Part shown: one piece after another, positions 38,096-46,569 of the stretch | How positions within the stretch are numbered: the stretch's first letter is position 1 | Layout of the letters: each line of letters opens with the position of its first letter | Origin: an uncultured Eubacteriales bacterium | Lineage (GTDB): Bacteria; Bacillota; Clostridia; Christensenellales; UBA1242 | Length of the DNA stretch: 64,000 nt | Reading direction: 5' to 3' | Assembly: GCA_948607205.1 (NCBI GenBank) | Contig: CAPERS010000002.1 | Location: 62,001 to 126,000 of the forward strand | Notes under the pieces: generated by a model | Told to the model about the DNA's origin: nothing | Databases searched by the model: none | What the model saw: only the letters and a program-made list of their open reading frames with translations | Position numbers and translations under genes: made by a program

Positions 38096-39184
38096 TCATG
38101 GCAACAATTTTGAAATAATTTGATTATTGACGCTGTAAAACTTGGGATTTAGGTAAATTTTGCCTTCTTTTTCATATATTATGCCCTTTTTAAGAAAAGT
38201 TTCAAAGTCCTCTTTTTCTGAAATTTTATAGCCAAGTTTCTCAATTTCTTTTATATCAAAACCGAGATAACAACGAAGGCCGAGCATGATTTTTTCTTCA
38301 ATTTTTTCACGATTACCTAAAAATTCAACCTCTTTTTTGCCTTTAAAGTAAGTTTCAAATTTTCCGCCATTCGTCCAACGTCTATTTCCATAAGTGGAAG
38401 TCGCTGATAGCCCGAAACCCAAATAATTTTCGCCAGACCAATATTTCAAATTGTGCCTACTCTCAAAGCCGATGCGAGCAAAGTTTGAAACTTCATATTG
38501 ATTAAAATTATATTTTGAAAGAAGTAAAACAAGTTTAGAAAAACTTTCAGCGCAGTCATCCTCGACCGGAAGAATTTGTGGATTTTCTTGACACATTTTA
38601 AAAAGTGGCGTTCCCTCTTCCACTTGAAGCATATATGAAGAAATATGAGTGACGCCCATGTCAATAAGTTTTTTTGCGTGAGAGCAAAGCATGCGCGAAG
38701 AAACTTTTGGCAAGCCGACAATAAGGTCAGCGCTTATATTTTCAAAACCCACCTTTTTCGCGTTCTCAATTGCAAGCAAAGCGTCAGACCTTCTATGTTT
38801 TCTTCCCAAAAACTTCAAAACATCATCGTTCAAACTTTGAACTCCGAAAGATATCCTATTGAAACCAATTGAATGATAAGCGTCAAGATTCTCTGGAGTT
38901 ACGCTATTAGGATTGCACTCAATTGTTATTTCGCTATCTTTCAAAACCTCAAAGTTTTTTCTGATTGCATCAAGAGTGTCCGCAATATATTTCGGTTCAA
39001 CAACTGAAGGCGTTCCGCCACCAAAATAGATTGTGTCGACAGTTTGTCCTTTATTTTCTGAATTATTTATTTCCTGCAAAAGAAAGGAAAAGTATTTCTC
39101 TTGCTCGGCGCAGACAAAGGAAGCAAAATCGCAATAAATGCATTTGCTTTCACAAAATGGAATATGAACATATATGCCTATCAT
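38096..39184 (-). CDS. hemW: Radical SAM protein HemW
   Basis: 362 residues. The radical SAM motif CESKCIYC has C11, C15 and C18 ahead of the HemN-like domain; YFGGGTPS and [10 protein letters not shown] follow. The HemN-specific extra N-terminal residues are absent and the gene follows lepA, both typical of HemW, a heme-binding chaperone. It overlaps lepA by 4 nt. Confidence 0.88.
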   Translation of the reverse strand: MIGIYVHIPFCESKCIYCDFASFVCAEQEKYFSFLLQEINNSENKGQTVDTIYFGGGTPSVVEPKYIADTLDAIRKNFEVLKDSEITIECNPNSVTPENLDAYHSIGFNRISFGVQSLNDDVLKFLGRKHRRSDALLAIENAKKVGFENISADLIVGLPKVSSRMLCSHAKKLIDMGVTHISSYMLQVEEGTPLFKMCQENPQILPVEDDCAESFSKLVLLLSKYNFNQYEVSNFARIGFESRHNLKYWSGENYLGFGLSATSTYGNRRWTNGGKFETYFKGKKEVEFLGNREKIEEKIMLGLRCYLGFDIKEIEKLGYKISEKEDFETFLKKGIIYEKEGKIYLNPKFYSVNNQIISKLLP

Positions 39185-40986
39185 TTGTCGTCGTCCAATT
39201 TGAGAATTGACATGAACGCCTCAGACGGAATTTCAACTGACCCAATCTGACGCATTTTTTTCTTGCCCTCTTTTTGTTTTTCAAGAAGTTTGCGCTTTCT
39301 TGAAATATCACCGCCATAACACTTTGCAAGCACGTCTTTACGCATTGCAGAGATTGTTTCGCGAGCGATAATCTTGTTTCCAATCGCAGCCTGAATTGGC
39401 ACTTCAAAAAGTTGACGAGGAATAATTTTTTTAAGTTTTTCAGCGATTGCTCTTCCGCGAGAATACGCTTTATCTTTATGAACAATAAGGCTGAGTGCGT
39501 CACATTTGTCGCCGTTTAAAAGGATATCAACACGCACAAGTTCACTTTTTTCAAAGCCTGCCATTTCATAGTCAAAACTTGCATAGCCTTTTGTGCGCGA
39601 TTTCAAACTGTCAAAAAAGTCATAGATAATTTCGCCAAGTGGAAGAGTGTAGTCCACCCTAACGCGTGTTTTATCAAGGTATGTGAGGTCTTTATATGTT
39701 CCTCTTTTATCTTGGCAAAGTTCCATGATTGCCCCAACATATTCTGGCGGAGTGAATAGGCTTGCTTTGACAATTGGCTCTTCGATATAGTCAATTTCCA
39801 CTTGACTTGGAAGGTCAGACGGATTGGATATGACAATCATCTCCCCATTTGTTTTATGAACATTATAGAAAACGCCAGGCGCTGTTGTGATAATATCAAG
39901 ATTGAATTCGCGTTCAATTCTTTCGGTGATTATTTCAAGATGCAAAAGCCCCAAAAAACCGCAACGGAAACCAAAGCCAAGAGCGTCTGAAACTTCTGGC
40001 TGATATTCAAGACTTGCATCATTGAGTTTGAGTTTTTCAAGTGCATCTTTGAGGTCGTTATATTTCGCTCCATCAACAGTGAAAATTCCGCAAAAAACAA
40101 CCGGCTGAACTTTTTTATAACCAGCAAGCGCGTTTTCTGTTGGATTGTTTGCATGAGTTATTGTGTCGCCGACGGCAACATCTGATATTGTTTTTATTGA
40201 ACCAGCAAGATAACCAACGTCACCAGCAAGCAAAAATTCAGTTTGCTTTGCAGAAGGTGTGAAAATGCCAACTTCGGTAACGTCAAATACCTTGCCAGTT
40301 TGCATCATTTTGATTTTGTCGCCAATTTTAACTTTTCCGTCAAAAACACGAATAAGGCAAATTGCGCCCTTAAAATTGTCATAGTAACTGTCAAATATGA
40401 GGCACTTAAGTTTTTCATTCTCATCGCCTTTTGGCGCTGGAAACTCTTTCACAATCATTTCAAGCACTTTATCTATGTTTGTGCCGTCTTTGGCAGATAT
40501 GCATGGTGCATGCATAGCAGGAACGCCAACAATGTCCTCAATCTCATCTTTAACCTCATCAGGTCTTGCTGATGGCAGGTCGATTTTGTTTATAACTGGC
40601 AAAATTTCAAGATTGTTATCGATTGCAAGATATGCGTTTGCAAGAGTTTGAGCCTCAACACCTTGCGATGCATCAACAATAAGGATTGCACCCTCGCATG
40701 CAGTAAGCGAACGAGAAACTTCATAAGTGAAGTCAACATGCCCTGGCGTATCGATAAGATTAAGTGTGTAGGTTTCGCCTTCAAATTCATAAAGCATACG
40801 TGTTGGAGTAAGTTTGATTGTGATTCCCCTCTCGCGTTCAAGTTCCATACTGTCAAGCAGTTGGTCTTGCATATCACGTTTAGCAAGCGAGCCAGTCAGT
40901 TCAATAAGCCTGTCTGCCAGCGTGCTTTTTCCATGGTCGATGTGTGCAACAATGCAAAAGTTGCGGATTTTATCTTGTCTATTCAT
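39181..40986 (-). CDS. lepA: Elongation factor 4 (LepA)
   Basis: 601 residues with the GTPase motifs [20 protein letters not shown] and NKIDLP, EF-G-like domains, and the LepA-specific C-terminal end ([22 protein letters not shown]). It acts as a back-translocase/ribosome biogenesis factor. It has no Shine-Dalgarno; the -10 box lies 8 nt before the ATG. Confidence 0.96.
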   Translation of the reverse strand: MNRQDKIRNFCIVAHIDHGKSTLADRLIELTGSLAKRDMQDQLLDSMELERERGITIKLTPTRMLYEFEGETYTLNLIDTPGHVDFTYEVSRSLTACEGAILIVDASQGVEAQTLANAYLAIDNNLEILPVINKIDLPSARPDEVKDEIEDIVGVPAMHAPCISAKDGTNIDKVLEMIVKEFPAPKGDENEKLKCLIFDSYYDNFKGAICLIRVFDGKVKIGDKIKMMQTGKVFDVTEVGIFTPSAKQTEFLLAGDVGYLAGSIKTISDVAVGDTITHANNPTENALAGYKKVQPVVFCGIFTVDGAKYNDLKDALEKLKLNDASLEYQPEVSDALGFGFRCGFLGLLHLEIITERIEREFNLDIITTAPGVFYNVHKTNGEMIVISNPSDLPSQVEIDYIEEPIVKASLFTPPEYVGAIMELCQDKRGTYKDLTYLDKTRVRVDYTLPLGEIIYDFFDSLKSRTKGYASFDYEMAGFEKSELVRVDILLNGDKCDALSLIVHKDKAYSRGRAIAEKLKKIIPRQLFEVPIQAAIGNKIIARETISAMRKDVLAKCYGGDISRKRKLLEKQKEGKKKMRQIGSVEIPSEAFMSILKLDDDK

Positions 40987-40994
40987 AATTATAG

Positions 40995-41023
40995 ATTATA
41001 CCGATTTTTTGGCGTTTTGGCAA
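40995..41023 (-). promoter_or_regulatory. lepA promoter, near-leaderless
   Basis: Minus strand: TTGCCA (41018-41023), 17-nt spacer, TATAAT (40995-41000), 8 nt to the ATG. Confidence 0.65.
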
Positions 41024-41042
41024 TTAATTTTCATGTATAATA

Positions 41043-41071
41043 TTGACAAAAAGATAATTTTATTTTAAAAT
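41043..41071 (+). promoter_or_regulatory. Promoter of the mTERF-like gene
   Basis: TTGACA (41043-41048), 17-nt spacer, TAAAAT (41066-41071). Confidence 0.75.
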
Positions 41072-41091
41072 AATAATTAATAGGAGTTTAT

Positions 41092-42444
41092 ATGACTGTT
41101 AAAGAAAAATTTATTGATTTTTTTAATTTTTCAGATGAAGAATGGCTAAAACTTTCCAAAAAAATCAACAAAGTTTCAGAAGATACGGCTGAAAAGATGC
41201 TGGCGCAGGCTCAATTTTTGAAAGAACGATATAATTTCTCTAATCAAGAAATCAAAAAAATTGTCTTGGGTCAAGGGTTAATATTAAAACTAACTAAGAA
41301 AAATATAATAGCAAAAGAAAAGTTTTATTGTTCTTCTTTTAAATTAAAAAGAACAGATTTCAAACTGCTTATTTTAAGACACCCTAACATTTTAACTTAT
41401 AGCACTGATAAAGTTACTTCTTTAACACAATTCATCACAAGTCATTTTGGTCTTAAGCTTGACGAAGCAAAAAAATCTATTTTAAACAACACAAAACTTC
41501 TCGGATTTAACACTGACATATTTGAAGAGCGTTCAAAATATCTTATTTCAAAGTTTGGTTTTAAGCAATGGCAATTGAAAAACATTTGGAAAAACCTGTC
41601 TTCAATTTACATTTATAAAATTGATACTTTGGAAGAAAAGTTCAATTGGCTGGTAAACAAATTTAACACATCAGAGGATAAATTCAAAGACTGCATTCGA
41701 CTTAACCCTCAATTTTTGTTCTATACACCAGAGTTTATTGAACAGAAATGCAACTTCATAAAATCAACATTAAAAATTGACACCAATGTTTTAAATGAAA
41801 AAATAAATTCATTTGCAAGAGTTTTTGCCCTAAAAGAAGAAACTATTTTATCAAAAATTGAATTTTATAAGTCTACTTTCAATTTTTCAGAAGATGAAAT
41901 TTGCAAACTTTTGACAGCAAATCCAACTTTGTTACATTACGACAAGAAAACAGTCGAACACAAAATTGCATTCTATCAAGATAAATTCGGCTTAAGCATT
42001 GAACAATTAAAATTGGCGTTTCTTCAAAAAGCGCAACTTTTTGATTTAAATGAAGAATCAGTAGTAGAAAAAATAATGGCAATTTTGGGCACCAGATTCA
42101 CAATCGATGATATCGTCGAAAACATTGCTTTACTCACCTCAGGTCCTGCTGACAGTTTCAAACTTCGTTATGCAATTTGTGCAAACGCAAATGTCAGCAA
42201 AGAATCATTCTTGCACAAGAAGATGTATATGCTGAACGAAAGCAAACTTTATGCCAGAGTTAAATTTCTTAAAGAATCCAAATATCCAAACTTTGCTTGT
42301 ATAGGTTACTCAAAAAAAGTTTGGGAAAATCAATTCCATATTTCAGACGAAGAACTTCTCAAAAAGTATATACTTACTGATGATGAAAAGAATGCTCAAA
42401 TTAAAGAGTTTGAAAACAATCTCACAGATATAGAATCAAGTTAA
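41092..42444 (+). CDS. mTERF-like helical-repeat protein
   Basis: 450 residues. From residue 35 to 358 the protein is nine tandem units of exactly 36 residues, starting at 35, 71, 107, 143, 179, 215, 251, 287 and 323. Each unit has the pattern (x)EEKxxFxxxxFxxSxxxxxxxIxxNPxLLxYxxx, the form of mTERF repeats (two helices and a short third, with a conserved Pro before LL). mTERF proteins bind nucleic acid in mitochondria and plastids. Here the NP(x)LL motif is clearest in units 2, 5 and 7. A bacterial nucleic-acid-binding role is an inference. GGAG precedes the ATG; the gene is monocistronic. Confidence 0.85.
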   Translation: MTVKEKFIDFFNFSDEEWLKLSKKINKVSEDTAEKMLAQAQFLKERYNFSNQEIKKIVLGQGLILKLTKKNIIAKEKFYCSSFKLKRTDFKLLILRHPNILTYSTDKVTSLTQFITSHFGLKLDEAKKSILNNTKLLGFNTDIFEERSKYLISKFGFKQWQLKNIWKNLSSIYIYKIDTLEEKFNWLVNKFNTSEDKFKDCIRLNPQFLFYTPEFIEQKCNFIKSTLKIDTNVLNEKINSFARVFALKEETILSKIEFYKSTFNFSEDEICKLLTANPTLLHYDKKTVEHKIAFYQDKFGLSIEQLKLAFLQKAQLFDLNEESVVEKIMAILGTRFTIDDIVENIALLTSGPADSFKLRYAICANANVSKESFLHKKMYMLNESKLYARVKFLKESKYPNFACIGYSKKVWENQFHISDEELLKKYILTDDEKNAQIKEFENNLTDIESS

Positions 42445-42522
42445 CAAAAAAAAGTTAATAATAATTCTTAACACTTCAAAGAAACTTTCGCAAAGCGAAC
42501 TCAAATTAAGCAAAATTTCATT

Positions 42523-42558
42523 TTGCTTTTTTTGTTTTGTATGCTATAATGAGCATAC
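42523..42558 (+). promoter_or_regulatory. Promoter of glycerophosphodiesterase gene with inverted repeat over the -10
   Basis: TTGCTT (42523-42528), 16-nt spacer, TATAAT (42545-42550). The inverted repeat GTATGCT-N6-AGCATAC (42539-42558) covers the -10 box and could be an operator. Confidence 0.5.
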
Positions 42559-42635
42559 GTGCAAGTGAAAAGTGATAAATATCTCACTTTTGCATAAAAT
42601 ATTTTATAATGGCAGAAAAAGGCGGAAAAATTTTT

Positions 42636-43364
42636 ATGGATATATTCAAATCTTGGCTGGTTGAAACACCGATTGCTCATCGTGGTCTTCATGATAAAAA
42701 TGCACCAGAAAACTCTATTCCTGCATTCAAAAATGCAATCGAAAATGGCTATGCAATTGAACTTGACGTTCAAATGCTTTCAGATGGAACGGTTATTGTT
42801 TTTCATGACAACTCACTTTCAAGGCTGACAAACAATGATGGCTATATCAAGTTTTTGACCAAGGCAGACCTTGACATGCTCACACTCAATGGAAGCAAAG
42901 AAAAAATCCCAACCTTTGAAGAGGTGCTTCAATTTGTTGACGGAAAAACTCCACTTCTTATTGAAATCAAAAACCAAGACAAAGTTGGCGAACTTGAAAA
43001 CAAAGTTATCGAACTTTTGAAAAATTATAAAGGTCAATTTGCAATCCAATCTTTCAATCCTTTTGTGCTTCAATATTTCTATAAACATGCACCAAACATC
43101 CAAAGAGGTCAACTTGCGAGTTTCTTTAAAAAAGAGAAACTTCCGTTCATTCAAAAGTTTTTCCTCAAAAGACTTGCACTTTGCAAAAAAGTTAGTCATC
43201 CTGATTTTATTTCCTATGACACGCGTTCTCTTCCAAACAGATATGTCAAAAAATTTAAAGATAAACCTCTTCTCGCATGGACGGTTAAAAATCAAAGCGA
43301 ATATATGAGGGTTGTGAAATATTGCGACAATGTTATCTTCGAAGACTTTGAACCTAAAATCTAA
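42636..43364 (+). CDS. Glycerophosphodiester phosphodiesterase
   Basis: 242 residues from MDIFKSW. The GDPD motifs are HRG (15-17), E25 and ELDVQMLSDGTVIVFHD; a late WTVKN matches the barrel end. The enzyme releases glycerol-3-phosphate from glycerophosphodiesters; without a signal peptide it is cytosolic. An in-frame ATG at 42609 lacks an RBS, while AAAGGCGG precedes 42636. Confidence 0.9.
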   Translation: MDIFKSWLVETPIAHRGLHDKNAPENSIPAFKNAIENGYAIELDVQMLSDGTVIVFHDNSLSRLTNNDGYIKFLTKADLDMLTLNGSKEKIPTFEEVLQFVDGKTPLLIEIKNQDKVGELENKVIELLKNYKGQFAIQSFNPFVLQYFYKHAPNIQRGQLASFFKKEKLPFIQKFFLKRLALCKKVSHPDFISYDTRSLPNRYVKKFKDKPLLAWTVKNQSEYMRVVKYCDNVIFEDFEPKI

Positions 43365-43390
43365 ATCATCATCGCTTATATATCTTTATA

Positions 43391-43425
43391 GACAAAAAAA
43401 GAGAGCTTTATTAACTCTCTTTTAT
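43391..43425. terminator. Bidirectional terminator
   Basis: AAAGAGAG/CTCTCTTT stem flanked by A and T runs between convergent genes. Confidence 0.75.
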
Positions 43426-43961
43426 TAATTTTTCTCAATCAAATACGTAACGCTCTTGCTTCCATAATCCTTGCTTGTTTCAATTGAAAAAAGCGAAAAG
43501 TCAATTTTTTCGTCTTTCGCGTGCTCGGCAACGATAACTCCACCTTCAGATAGAAGTCGATATTCGCAAATCAAACTTAATGCTTTTTCATAAAGTCCTG
43601 CCTTATATGGAGGGTCAAGGATTATGATATCAAACTTTTCACCTTTAAGCCTTGCCAGCGCCACATCAAAACTCGCTCTTAAAACCTCTGCATCAATATT
43701 TAGATTTTTTAAGTTTGCTTTGGTAAGGTTCACACTTCGATAATCCTTGTCAACAAAAACCACCCGACTTGCTCCGCGAGAAATTGCTTCAATTCCAAGC
43801 GCACCTGTTCCACAGAAAAGGTCAAGCACAGACGAAGATGAAATTTTGAATGCAAGTTTATTAAAAATTGCTTGTTTGACAATGTCTGCTGTTGGTCTTA
43901 TATGGTCAAAAGTGTTAGTCAACAATTTTCTACCCTTAAATTGTCCTGCTGTTACTCTCAT
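43425..43961 (-). CDS. rsmD: 16S rRNA (guanine-966 N2)-methyltransferase RsmD
   Basis: 178 residues from MRVTAGQFKG. Motifs include LDLFCGTGALGIEAISRGA (SAM) and ILDPPYK (catalytic). Methylates G966 in 16S rRNA. The chosen ATG lies 6 nt after a perfect TATAAT; the ATG two codons earlier directly abuts that box, so a leaderless start at 43961 is likely. No clear -35. Confidence 0.93.
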   Translation of the reverse strand: MRVTAGQFKGRKLLTNTFDHIRPTADIVKQAIFNKLAFKISSSSVLDLFCGTGALGIEAISRGASRVVFVDKDYRSVNLTKANLKNLNIDAEVLRASFDVALARLKGEKFDIIILDPPYKAGLYEKALSLICEYRLLSEGGVIVAEHAKDEKIDFSLFSIETSKDYGSKSVTYLIEKN

Positions 43962-43967
43962 AAACAT

Positions 43968-43973
43968 ATTATA
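43968..43973 (-). promoter_or_regulatory. -10 box of rsmD (leaderless type)
   Basis: TATAAT on the minus strand, 6 nt before the ATG at 43961; no good TTGACA at 16-18 nt. Confidence 0.45.
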
Positions 43974-44163
43974 TCAAAAAATTTTAAAAATTAAAAACAA
44001 ATTTAAAAATATGTAAAACAATCTAATTAAATAGCAAAAAACAATAAAAAAGGCTTATTTTTGATAAATTTGAAAAAGTTTGACGCAATTGTTTCGTCAT
44101 TCTTTTAATAATTTTGCAAAAATATGTAAAATAAAAATATTTAACTTAGGAGGAAAAAATATA

Positions 44164-44358
44164 ATGAAAAAAGAATATCCAAGATATACCTTGCGAATAC
44201 CCAAATCGATGCTTAAAAAAATTGCATACATAGCCGATTTTAATGGCAGAACAACAAATAAGCAAATTGAAATTCTTATTCGCAAGAAAGTTGATGAACA
44301 CGAAAGATGTTATGGGCTTATTGAATTTGAAAAAGAAATTGACGAAAAGGAAGATTAA
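44164..44358 (+). CDS. Arc-like ribbon-helix-helix regulator
   Basis: 64 residues from MKKEYPRYTLRIP: a short strand followed by two helices (LKKIAYIADFNGRTTNKQIEIL), the pattern of Arc/MetJ-type DNA-binding proteins, then an acidic tail. TAGGAGG lies 9 nt before the ATG. Upstream in-frame start codons are without RBS. No toxin gene adjoins it. Confidence 0.8.
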   Translation: MKKEYPRYTLRIPKSMLKKIAYIADFNGRTTNKQIEILIRKKVDEHERCYGLIEFEKEIDEKED

Positions 44359-44372
44359 TTTTGTCAAATTGA

Positions 44373-44401
44373 TTGACATTTTATCTTTTTTTATGTATAA
44401 T
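44373..44401 (+). promoter_or_regulatory. tRNA-Lys promoter
   Basis: Perfect TTGACA (44373-44378), 17-nt spacer, perfect TATAAT (44396-44401). Confidence 0.85.
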
Positions 44402-44447
44402 TCTCATTGTAAACTTTGAGTTATGGCTTTTTTAGACTTATAGTTAT

Positions 44448-44523
44448 GGACTGCTAGCTCAGTTGGTAGAGCATCTGACTCTTAATCAGAGGGTCCGGGG
44501 TTCGAGCCCCCGGCAGTCCACCA
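44448..44523 (+). tRNA. tRNA-Lys (anticodon CTT)
   Basis: Acceptor GGACTGC/GCAGTCC, D arm GCTC/GAGC, anticodon stem TCTGA/TCAGA with loop CTCTTAA (anticodon CTT), T arm with GGTTCGAGCC, and an encoded CCA end. 76 nt. Confidence 0.97.
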
Positions 44524-44524
44524 G

Positions 44525-44554
44525 AAAAAAAACAGACCTAATGGTCTGTTTTTT
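44525..44554 (+). terminator. tRNA-Lys terminator
   Basis: AACAGACC/GGTCTGTT stem, T-run on the right, right after the tRNA. Confidence 0.9.
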
Positions 44555-44564
44555 GTTTTATCTT

Positions 44565-44723
44565 TGCCGGGGGCTTAACAACTTTTTCAAAGTTGTTCAT
44601 GGCGTCAGCCATGCGAACCCCAGACTTGTCCAGGTCGGAGCAAGCCGAAGAAGTGTGCGTGCTCGGTCATTCGGTTTATGCTCCTTTGGAGCATACCTCA
44701 TAGCGCGCCCCGGCAGTCCACCA
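44565..44723. repeat. Multi-arm palindromic element C built on the tRNA-Lys 3' end
   Basis: The left boundary TGCCGGGGGC is an inverted copy of the tRNA-Lys T-arm/acceptor side. The right end CCCCGGCAGTCCACCA (44708-44723) is a direct 16-nt copy of the tRNA 3' end, exactly 200 nt from the original. TGCCGGGG and CCCCGGCA pair as an outer stem around hairpins at 44577-44597 (9 bp), 44598-44613 (CATGGC/GCCATG) and 44677-44695 (8 bp), plus a less regular middle. No ORF. Confidence 0.75.
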
Positions 44724-44724
44724 A

Positions 44725-44763
44725 AAAAAAGAGAAGACGAACTTTTGTTCGTCTTCTCTTTTT
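44725..44763. terminator. Bidirectional terminator after element C
   Basis: A 12-bp stem GAGAAGACGAAC/GTTCGTCTTCTC with flanking A and T runs. Confidence 0.85.
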
Positions 44764-44806
44764 AAGTGATAAAGTTATAAAGTTAATAGTGATTTTTTCA
44801 ACACTC

Positions 44807-46477
44807 TCACATATCAAAGATATAATCAGAAATCGAAGTCACTCTCTTGTCATGAGAGATGACAATCACGATATTTTTCTTTTTCAGTTGTTTCATAACT
44901 TTGATAACCTTTTCAACATTTTCGCTGTCAAGGTCGTTCGTCGGTTCGTCGAAGATATAGACATCGCCAAGCCTGCTTATTGCCCTCACAAAAGATATTC
45001 TCTTTCGCTCGCCACCTGAAATGACTTTTTCAAGATTTATCTTTTGGCAATCGTTAGTTCTTTCAATCAAGTTTTCGAGTTTGAACTTTTCAATGTTTTT
45101 TCTTGCAAGCGCATTTGGCTCATGATTTGGATAGCAAACATTATCAATCACGCTTCTGTCGAAAATACAGCCATTTTGAAGTGTCAAAAATACCTTTGCT
45201 GAGTTATAGAAAAGTGACTTGACTTTATAACTGTTATTGATAATTATCTCACCGCTTTTATATTCTTTAATTCCCAAGAGGCAACCCAACAAAGTTGTTT
45301 TTCCGCAACCGCTTGTTCCAACAATGCAAGTTATCTTTCCTGCTTCAAATGACACATTGAGGTTTTCTCTATGGAGTGTTCCAATTTCGATTTCAATCTT
45401 TCTCATGTCGATTTTGCTTATTTTTTCTTTGCGCAATAATTTATTTTCAAACCTATCTTCGCCTGGGTCAAAAACCTCATTTTCTTTAGGTTCAAATTCA
45501 TAAAGTCTATTAACGCGATACCCTGTTGAAACAAGAATGTTGATATTATGTCCCATATCATTAAGAGGCGAAAAAAGATTGTTGAGATATGAAATAAGAA
45601 GAACAATTGTATTGATGCCTAGCGCGCTTAGCCCTACCTTTTCAGCAAACAGGTAAATGCTCACGCCCATAAATGCATATTCAATCAAATGCAAAAATCC
45701 CCAATAAGCAACCCAAATGACAGCCCTTTTATCAACCTCTTTCTTGTATGCCTTATGTTCTCTTTTAAGAAGTTTAAGTTCATGAAACTGAGAGTTTATA
45801 AAGGTTATAAAATTAAGATTGTTGACGCAGTCATTGATGTTATTACTGACTTTGGAGTTTGCAATGTCCATTTTTATAAAGCACCTTTTGTCAAGTTTGG
45901 AACGAATGATGCTGAGAACAATTACAAAAATACAAATTACAAGTGAGCCGAGAGCGATATACACATTTATTGAAACTATATAAATAAATGCAAGCACCGC
46001 AGAAACCAAATGCGGAAAAACATAAATCATAAAAGTATCCAAAAATTCATCCACTGCCGACGATGATGAGTCCGCAATAAAGATAATCTCTCCGTTACTT
46101 TTTTTCAAATCCATATTCTTTCTTGGAGTCAAAATATAAGACAACATTTTTTCTCTATAACAGTTTTGCACTTTTGCACCCAACTGGCTTCTGTGCGCAC
46201 GTGCCCAAGTTGCAAAAATGCCAAGAAAAGCTAGGATACCAAAACATATTGCAATCACTGCACCAAAACTCAAACTGTCTGGCAAAGGTATGCCATAAAA
46301 CAAAGTTTGCTCGCCAAGTGCTTTTGCCGTTATGCAAGCAATTGCCTGTGGAAGTGAAAGAATGAATAATGAACGTAAAGCGCAGGCAACAAAAGTTATG
46401 ACAAAATCAAACTTGCCTTTTTTATCTAAAATTTGCCAAACAATTCTAAAAGTGTTAAGAAATGTTTTCTTTCTCAT
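44807..46477 (-). CDS. ABC transporter, fused membrane and ATPase domains
   Basis: 556 residues: six membrane helices in the first 300 and an ATPase domain with Walker A GTSGCGKTT, signature ISGGERKR and Walker B VYIFDEPT with intact Glu; D-loop and H (VISHDK) are present. A half-transporter exporter resembling CydD/C or peptide exporters; substrate unknown. The usual Q-loop region (FLTLQNGCIF) is intact. No partner half-transporter is in the window, so it may be a homodimer. Confidence 0.9.
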   Translation of the reverse strand: MRKKTFLNTFRIVWQILDKKGKFDFVITFVACALRSLFILSLPQAIACITAKALGEQTLFYGIPLPDSLSFGAVIAICFGILAFLGIFATWARAHRSQLGAKVQNCYREKMLSYILTPRKNMDLKKSNGEIIFIADSSSSAVDEFLDTFMIYVFPHLVSAVLAFIYIVSINVYIALGSLVICIFVIVLSIIRSKLDKRCFIKMDIANSKVSNNINDCVNNLNFITFINSQFHELKLLKREHKAYKKEVDKRAVIWVAYWGFLHLIEYAFMGVSIYLFAEKVGLSALGINTIVLLISYLNNLFSPLNDMGHNINILVSTGYRVNRLYEFEPKENEVFDPGEDRFENKLLRKEKISKIDMRKIEIEIGTLHRENLNVSFEAGKITCIVGTSGCGKTTLLGCLLGIKEYKSGEIIINNSYKVKSLFYNSAKVFLTLQNGCIFDRSVIDNVCYPNHEPNALARKNIEKFKLENLIERTNDCQKINLEKVISGGERKRISFVRAISRLGDVYIFDEPTNDLDSENVEKVIKVMKQLKKKNIVIVISHDKRVTSISDYIFDM

Positions 46478-46527
46478 TTGAACCTCAATTTTTAAATGTC
46501 TTTTTAGTTAATGATAAAACAAAAAAA

Positions 46528-46562
46528 ATAAAAATAGATGACTTTTTGTCATCTATTTTTGT
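46528..46562 (-). terminator. M1 peptidase terminator
   Basis: AAAAATAGATGAC/GTCATCTATTTTT, a 13-bp stem just after the peptidase stop. Confidence 0.85.
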
Positions 46563-46569
46563 CACCTTG

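Noticed and set aside
44448..44723. Classical genomic island integrated at tRNA-Lys
   Set aside because: The duplicated tRNA end is only 200 nt away and encloses no gene or integrase; it fits a small palindromic element better.
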